Origin: an uncultured Dehalococcoidia bacterium
GTDB taxonomy: Bacteria; Chloroflexota; Dehalococcoidia; Dehalococcoidales; UBA1222
Direction of reading: 5' to 3'
Length of the DNA stretch: 35,205 nt
Assembly (NCBI GenBank): GCA_903844845.1
Contig: CAIMVG010000003.1
Span: 1-35,205, forward strand
Position numbers and translations under genes: made by a program. Within the stretch, counting starts at the first letter, position 1. Each line of letters opens with the position of its first letter. This document shows positions 31,840 to 35,205 of this stretch, piece after piece. The notes below the pieces were generated by a model. That model worked only from the letters and a program-made list of their open reading frames with translations, was not told the origin of the DNA and made no database searches.

Positions 31840-32791
31840 GGTGCATGCGATCCACCGGGCTGTTATGTTTGTAAGTCTCCTCGATGAGGTTAGGTTTTAA
31901 ACCCCGGAGATAAGTCTGAGTCGTCTTAAGATCGGTATGCCCCATGAGTCGCTGGAGGGTAAAGACGTTGACCCCGCTATCCACCATGTTGTCAGCGAAG
32001 GTATGCCGGAAAGTATGGGGGGAGCATCGTACACCCTGGATATTTGCCTTTCTCTTGAGGCGTTTGATGATTTCCTGTATTCCGCGAGCCTGTAAGGGCT
32101 TCTTTTCCTCGGTCAACCATAAGACATCTTCGGTGCTTTTGCGAAATAAAAGATAGCGCAGGATGGCGCGGCGGCTTTGCTGACCTATACCGACTAACCT
32201 TTCCTTGGCGCCTTTGCCAAAAACCTTGATGGTGCCGGCTTCCATATTTATACTTGAGATATTCATGCTGACCATCTCGGCAAGCCTGACACCGCTGTCA
32301 ATAAACACTAGGACGATGGCCGTGTTTCTGGCTGCACAATAGTCGGTTCCCGAAGTGCACAGTTCTAAAAGCTCTTTGAGGTGCGTAGGGGTGAATGGCT
32401 GGATAATTCTCTTGGGTACTTTGGGTGGGCGTTCCCCGGACATAGGATTTTCATGGATAACACCCTCGTGCTTTAGCCAGTTAAGCCATACCTTGACGTT
32501 GCTGAAAGAATCTTTTACAGAAATGGGGGAAACGGATTCTCTTTTCTTTTGAAGGTACAGCCGAACATGGTTAAGGGTTATGTCTTTGGGCGCATCTATC
32601 CCGGTGCTTTGGCAAAAGAGGATAAACGGTTTGATCTTTTGCTGATAGTCAACTATAGACCTGGGCGAAAGCCCATCCACCTGCTTGGCGAGGATGAAGG
32701 TCTGAAGACAGCCGTTTAGAGTGTCACTGTTTAGAGCATTTAGGCGCTCAAGGCCAGATACGGCCCATGCCTGTGAGTTTTGATGATTCAT
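31832..32791 (-). CDS. int: Tyrosine integrase of the prophage
   Basis: A 319-residue site-specific recombinase. An N-terminal SAM-like DNA-binding domain (about 25-110) is followed by the catalytic domain. All catalytic residues are visible: R169 in SGVRLAEM, K193 in FGKGAK, H259-T-F-R262 in SPHTFRHTF, H285 in LMGHTD and nucleophile Y294 in TQTYLRG. Its start lies 52 bases from the 3' end of tRNA-Pro, the usual place for an integrase that uses a tRNA end as attB. No clear ribosome site precedes the ATG at 32791, so translation may be weak. The similarity is of XerC/D type, but the location argues for a phage integrase. Confidence 0.9.
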   Translation of the reverse strand: MNHQNSQAWAVSGLERLNALNSDTLNGCLQTFILAKQVDGLSPRSIVDYQQKIKPFILFCQSTGIDAPKDITLNHVRLYLQKKRESVSPISVKDSFSNVKVWLNWLKHEGVIHENPMSGERPPKVPKRIIQPFTPTHLKELLELCTSGTDYCAARNTAIVLVFIDSGVRLAEMVSMNISSINMEAGTIKVFGKGAKERLVGIGQQSRRAILRYLLFRKSTEDVLWLTEEKKPLQARGIQEIIKRLKRKANIQGVRCSPHTFRHTFADNMVDSGVNVFTLQRLMGHTDLKTTQTYLRGLKPNLIEETYKHNSPVDRMHLK

Positions 32792-32843
32792 GTGCGCTAG
32801 AGAGCCGCACTACCACTGCCGAACAGCCGTTTTGTGTGTAAAA

Positions 32844-32870
32844 TCGGGGTGAGAGGATTTGAACCTCCGA
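32844..32870. other. Predicted right attachment site (tRNA 3' end)
   Basis: The T arm and 3' end of tRNA-Pro next to the integrase is the expected recombination core. The matching left copy would lie beyond the left edge of this window, so the site is inferred rather than seen twice. Confidence 0.4.
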
Positions 32871-32917
32871 CCACCTGAACCCCATTCAGGTGCGCTACCA
32901 GGCTGCGCTACACCCCG
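32844..32917 (-). tRNA. tRNA-Pro(GGG)
   Basis: A 74-nt cloverleaf on the minus strand. The acceptor stem CGGGGTG pairs with CACCCCG, the D stem is GCGC/GCGC, the anticodon stem CCTGA/TCAGG encloses the loop ATGGGGT with anticodon GGG, and the T arm GGAGG-TTCAAAT-CCTCT is followed by discriminator A. CCA is not encoded. It is probably the attachment target of the neighbouring integrase. Because the tRNA is complete, the phage must supply a matching 3' end. Confidence 0.95.
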
Positions 32918-32931
32918 ATGACAACGTTAAT

Positions 32932-32960
32932 ATAGTAGCATAACGGCGGCTGCAGGTAAA
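32932..32960 (-). promoter_or_regulatory. Promoter of tRNA-Pro
   Basis: On the minus strand TTTACC (32955-32960), a 17-base spacer and TACTAT (32932-32937) stand 15 bases before the tRNA 5' end. Confidence 0.45.
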
Positions 32961-33098
32961 TATCCCGGTTTCTTCGGCAAAACGAGGTGCAAAATTACTA
33001 CGAAGGGTTTAATCCCAATTCTGAAGATCGTCAAATTCAATCGGCGAATGTGGACGCCTAAAGCTAATTTGTGTTAAATTAGTATCAGGATATATGTT

Positions 33099-33683
33099 AT
33101 GGCAGTAAAAACTATACGTTATATTACCGACCCAGTATTGAGACGAAAAACCAAGCGCGTCCTCAAGATAGATAAAACCATTCATCAATTAGTGGACGAC
33201 ATGCTCGATACTCTGGAAAAATGCGACGGCGCCGGATTGGCAGCGCCCCAGATCGGGATATCGCTAAAAGTCGCTGTTTTATGGCTTCCCGACGAACAAC
33301 CGTTTGCTATCATCAACCCCGAAGTTGTCAAACGTATCGGACAACGAGAAGTCGAAGAAGGTTGCCTTAGTTTGCCTGGGTACCAAGGCAAGGTTAAGCG
33401 CGCTGTCTCTGTCACAGTGAAATGCTTGGATATCGATGGACGTCCTCTAAGAATTCGGGCTAAAGAACTGCTTGCCCAGGCTTTAGAACATGAGATTGAT
33501 CATCTGAATGGAATTGTTTTCACTGATTTGCTCGAAAGTCCAGACAAATTATATAAATTGGAACAAAAACCAGGAGAAAAAACTGGCGGTCAATCTTCAC
33601 AAAACGAACTCGTGATTGGTGATTCGGTTGGAGCGGCTGTATCGAAAGAACCTCTATCCAAAGGGAATGATAATGACGCCTGA
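33099..33683 (+). CDS. def: Peptide deformylase
   Basis: A 194-residue enzyme that removes the formyl group from the first methionine of new proteins. All three metal-site motifs are present: GAGLAAPQ (44-51), EGCLS with ligand Cys89, and HEIDH with His131, Glu132 and His135. A C-terminal extension of about 45 residues after the catalytic core is Lys/Glu/Gly-rich and probably disordered. AGGA lies 8 bases before the ATG. This is the first host gene to the right of the tRNA and its stop overlaps the next gene's start region, which suggests an operon with the HAD phosphatase. Confidence 0.95.
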   Translation: MAVKTIRYITDPVLRRKTKRVLKIDKTIHQLVDDMLDTLEKCDGAGLAAPQIGISLKVAVLWLPDEQPFAIINPEVVKRIGQREVEEGCLSLPGYQGKVKRAVSVTVKCLDIDGRPLRIRAKELLAQALEHEIDHLNGIVFTDLLESPDKLYKLEQKPGEKTGGQSSQNELVIGDSVGAAVSKEPLSKGNDNDA

Positions 33684-34323
33684 AAACAACCGGACTCTGG
33701 TTCAATGTGATTTTGACGGTACGATTACTGACGGCGACGTAAGTTTCCAGATACTGGATGAGTTTTCGGACCCCGGTTGGCGCGACAAACTCAACGAATA
33801 CATGGCAGGCAAGATATCGGTAAACCGTTTTAATGCGTCTGTTTTTTCAAAGGTCAAAGTGGATAAGGAAACGCTCGACAATTTCGTTCGAGCGAAAGCC
33901 GTAATACGACCCGGATTAGATGATCTCCTCCAAGCGTGTCGCGAACGTGATTTCCGTTTTGTGATAGTAAGCAACGGGATGATGTTTTATATTGACGCCA
34001 TCCTGAAGATGCTGAAATTGAACGAGGAATTCGTCGCAGCTCGCGCCAATTTTAAACTCGAAGGGATGGAGGCCTGGTATGAAGGACCGGATGGGCAACC
34101 TGTCGAGGAAGGTTTTAAAGAAGCATACACGAATTACTTTCTGAGACAGGGCTACAGAATCATCTATGTGGGGAATGGGACCTCTGATTTTCCTGCTGCA
34201 AGGCTTTGCAGCCACATCTTTTCTATAGATAATCTAACTGCAAGTTGTAAACAAGCAGGGGTGGATCATACCCCGTTCACGGACCTTCACGGCGTTGCTA
34301 AGGGGTTAAGGGGCCTCTCTTAA
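33673..34323 (+). CDS. HAD-family phosphatase (MtnX/SerB-like)
   Basis: A 216-residue hydrolase. I choose the ATG at 33673 because AAAGGG precedes it at a proper distance; it overlaps the deformylase end by 11 bases. HAD motif I is DFDGTITDGD with the nucleophile Asp13 and Asp15, motif II is the VSNGM segment, and motif III is GNGTSDFPAA with the metal-binding Asp, preceded by a Lys-containing helix (GFKEAY). The overall layout is that of 2-hydroxy-3-keto-5-methylthiopentenyl-1-phosphate phosphatase (MtnX) or phosphoserine phosphatase-like enzymes. The exact substrate cannot be told, and no other methionine-salvage gene is in view. Confidence 0.8.
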   Translation: MTPENNRTLVQCDFDGTITDGDVSFQILDEFSDPGWRDKLNEYMAGKISVNRFNASVFSKVKVDKETLDNFVRAKAVIRPGLDDLLQACRERDFRFVIVSNGMMFYIDAILKMLKLNEEFVAARANFKLEGMEAWYEGPDGQPVEEGFKEAYTNYFLRQGYRIIYVGNGTSDFPAARLCSHIFSIDNLTASCKQAGVDHTPFTDLHGVAKGLRGLS

Positions 34324-34979
34324 GTGCGGTGCCCGAAAATTCTGCTCCCGAGCCGGATCATGTTGGCCCCCTCTTCTATTGCGATTTTGTAAGAGTTCGT
34401 CATACCCATCGAAAGATATTTCATCTCGACTCTTGCGATATCCAGTTTTTGTAGCTGTTCAAATATCTTGCGGGTTTCGACAAAGTAAGGCCGGGCTTCC
34501 TCGGGGTTTCCGGTGCGGGGACCCATAGTCATCAGGCCGAGTATTTTAACCCCCTTAATGTCGGAGATTTGTCTAACAATGTCTTGGGCATTCTCAGGCA
34601 TCACCCCCGTTTTCTGTGGTTCACGACCGGAATTTATCTCGATGAACACCGGCATGATTTTACCTTGGGCGAGGCCTTCGTTACCTATCGCCCGAGCAAG
34701 AGCCACAGAATCCACTGTTTCAATCAGATCAAACAGCCTGACGGCTTTTTTAACCTTATTATTTTGCAGGCTTCCGATAAAATGCCAGTTCACAATGGCT
34801 CCAATCGTTGCTCGTGCGGCTTCCGCTTCTTGGATATAGTTTTCCCCTATGGTAGATAGTCCTGCATCAATTGCTTCGTTGATTTCTTTGGGAGTGCGCG
34901 TTTTGGCGGCCGCGACAAGTTCCACGCCTCTCGGTAATTCGGCGAGGACTGAGTAAACATTTTCTGAAATAATCCCCAT
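34320..34979 (-). CDS. yggS: YggS/PROSC-type PLP homeostasis protein
   Basis: A 219-residue protein with the alanine racemase N-terminal barrel alone. It binds pyridoxal phosphate and balances vitamin B6 pools rather than acting as a racemase. The PLP lysine is K26 in LVAAAKTRT. GENYIQEA, NWHFIGSLQNNK, LMTMGP, LSMGMTNSYKIAIEEG and RLGSRIFG are the family signatures in order. It converges with the HAD gene and overlaps it by 4 bases (TTAA shared). In many bacteria the gene neighbours division or sepF genes. Confidence 0.95.
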   Translation of the reverse strand: MGIISENVYSVLAELPRGVELVAAAKTRTPKEINEAIDAGLSTIGENYIQEAEAARATIGAIVNWHFIGSLQNNKVKKAVRLFDLIETVDSVALARAIGNEGLAQGKIMPVFIEINSGREPQKTGVMPENAQDIVRQISDIKGVKILGLMTMGPRTGNPEEARPYFVETRKIFEQLQKLDIARVEMKYLSMGMTNSYKIAIEEGANMIRLGSRIFGHRT

Positions 34980-35005
34980 ATTATTTTGCTCTCTGTTTTC
35001 TTGTT

Positions 35006-35011
35006 ATTATA
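35006..35011 (-). promoter_or_regulatory. Candidate -10 of yggS
   Basis: A TATAAT on the minus strand 26 bases before the ATG, with no clear -35 at 17 bases. Confidence 0.4.
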
Positions 35012-35120
35012 CACACTCATTCCTCTTGGTGAGTCGATAGCACTTTACAAGGATGGGATATTCTGTGAAAAAGTTCAGAAACATATTGGACTCTCTGGGG
35101 GGTGAAGACAGGGAGCCCGA

Positions 35121-35205
35121 TTGAAGCAGATCTATCTAGAAAGTTATTACCGAAGCGGGTATATTCGCTTCATGCATTACGTCAATGATGTTCTCGACAA
35201 TCCCA
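35121..35205 (+). CDS. Partial open frame at right edge
   Basis: From TTG 35121, preceded by GGGAG, the frame stays open to the end of the window (begins LKQIYLESYYRSGYIRF). A 19-codon frame from GTG 35065 (after AAGGATGGG) ends inside it by overlap. Which is translated cannot be settled here, and the product is not recognisable from 28 codons. Confidence 0.35.
   Translation, partial: MKQIYLESYYRSGYIRFMHYVNDVLDNP

Overview
The window is most of the right half of an integrated tailed-phage genome (prophage) followed by about 2.3 kb of host chromosome. The right end is a tRNA-Pro(GGG) gene with a tyrosine integrase beside its 3' end. Beyond it lie host genes for peptide deformylase, a HAD phosphatase and a YggS-type PLP protein. 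The left prophage end is outside the window. The host is probably an anaerobic Chloroflexota, perhaps Dehalococcoidia. I infer this from the style of the lipoprotein and Fn3-like proteins, the short palindromic repeats and the host genes; no marker gene proves it.

Layout. 1-1131: no convincing gene, but a dense series of hairpins with compensatory changes, which I read as a large structured phage RNA (or a packaging/replication site) just upstream of terminase. 1132-2845: small and large terminase. 2854-4601: a reverse-strand cargo cassette of four small genes, one with a PD-(D/E)XK-like nuclease signature. 4722-6520: portal and a tiny coupled gene. 6675-9854: a five-gene cargo cassette with its own promoter and terminator, including a stand-alone DnaA domain I-like protein and a fusion of an arginine-phosphatase-like LMW phosphatase to an HD domain. 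10073-12708: scaffold, major capsid, decoration protein and a small basic protein. 12724-13932: a reverse-strand lipoprotein with a 303-bp internal duplication. 14194-20413: five beta-rich or fibrous virion/tail proteins. 20426-21761: two small membrane proteins and a cysteine-peptidase-like endolysin candidate. 22011-31632: a large accessory block with a three-gene unknown operon, a reverse-strand adenine methyltransferase plus PLD/SNF2 helicase pair (restriction/defence-like) and a membrane metallopeptidase. 31687-31839: a remnant of a second endolysin 3' end ending in a strong terminator. 31832-32791: integrase. 32844-32917: tRNA-Pro. 33099-35205: host genes.

How it fits together. The plus-strand structural genes make a compact head and probably short-tailed virion. 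AT-richer cargo cassettes sit at the junctions between these genes (terminase/portal, portal/scaffold, head/tail, lysis/integrase). Several have their own orientation, promoter or terminator, as expected for morons expressed from the lysogen. The best candidates for something undescribed are the 5' structured RNA region and the DnaA-domain/phosphatase-HD cassette.
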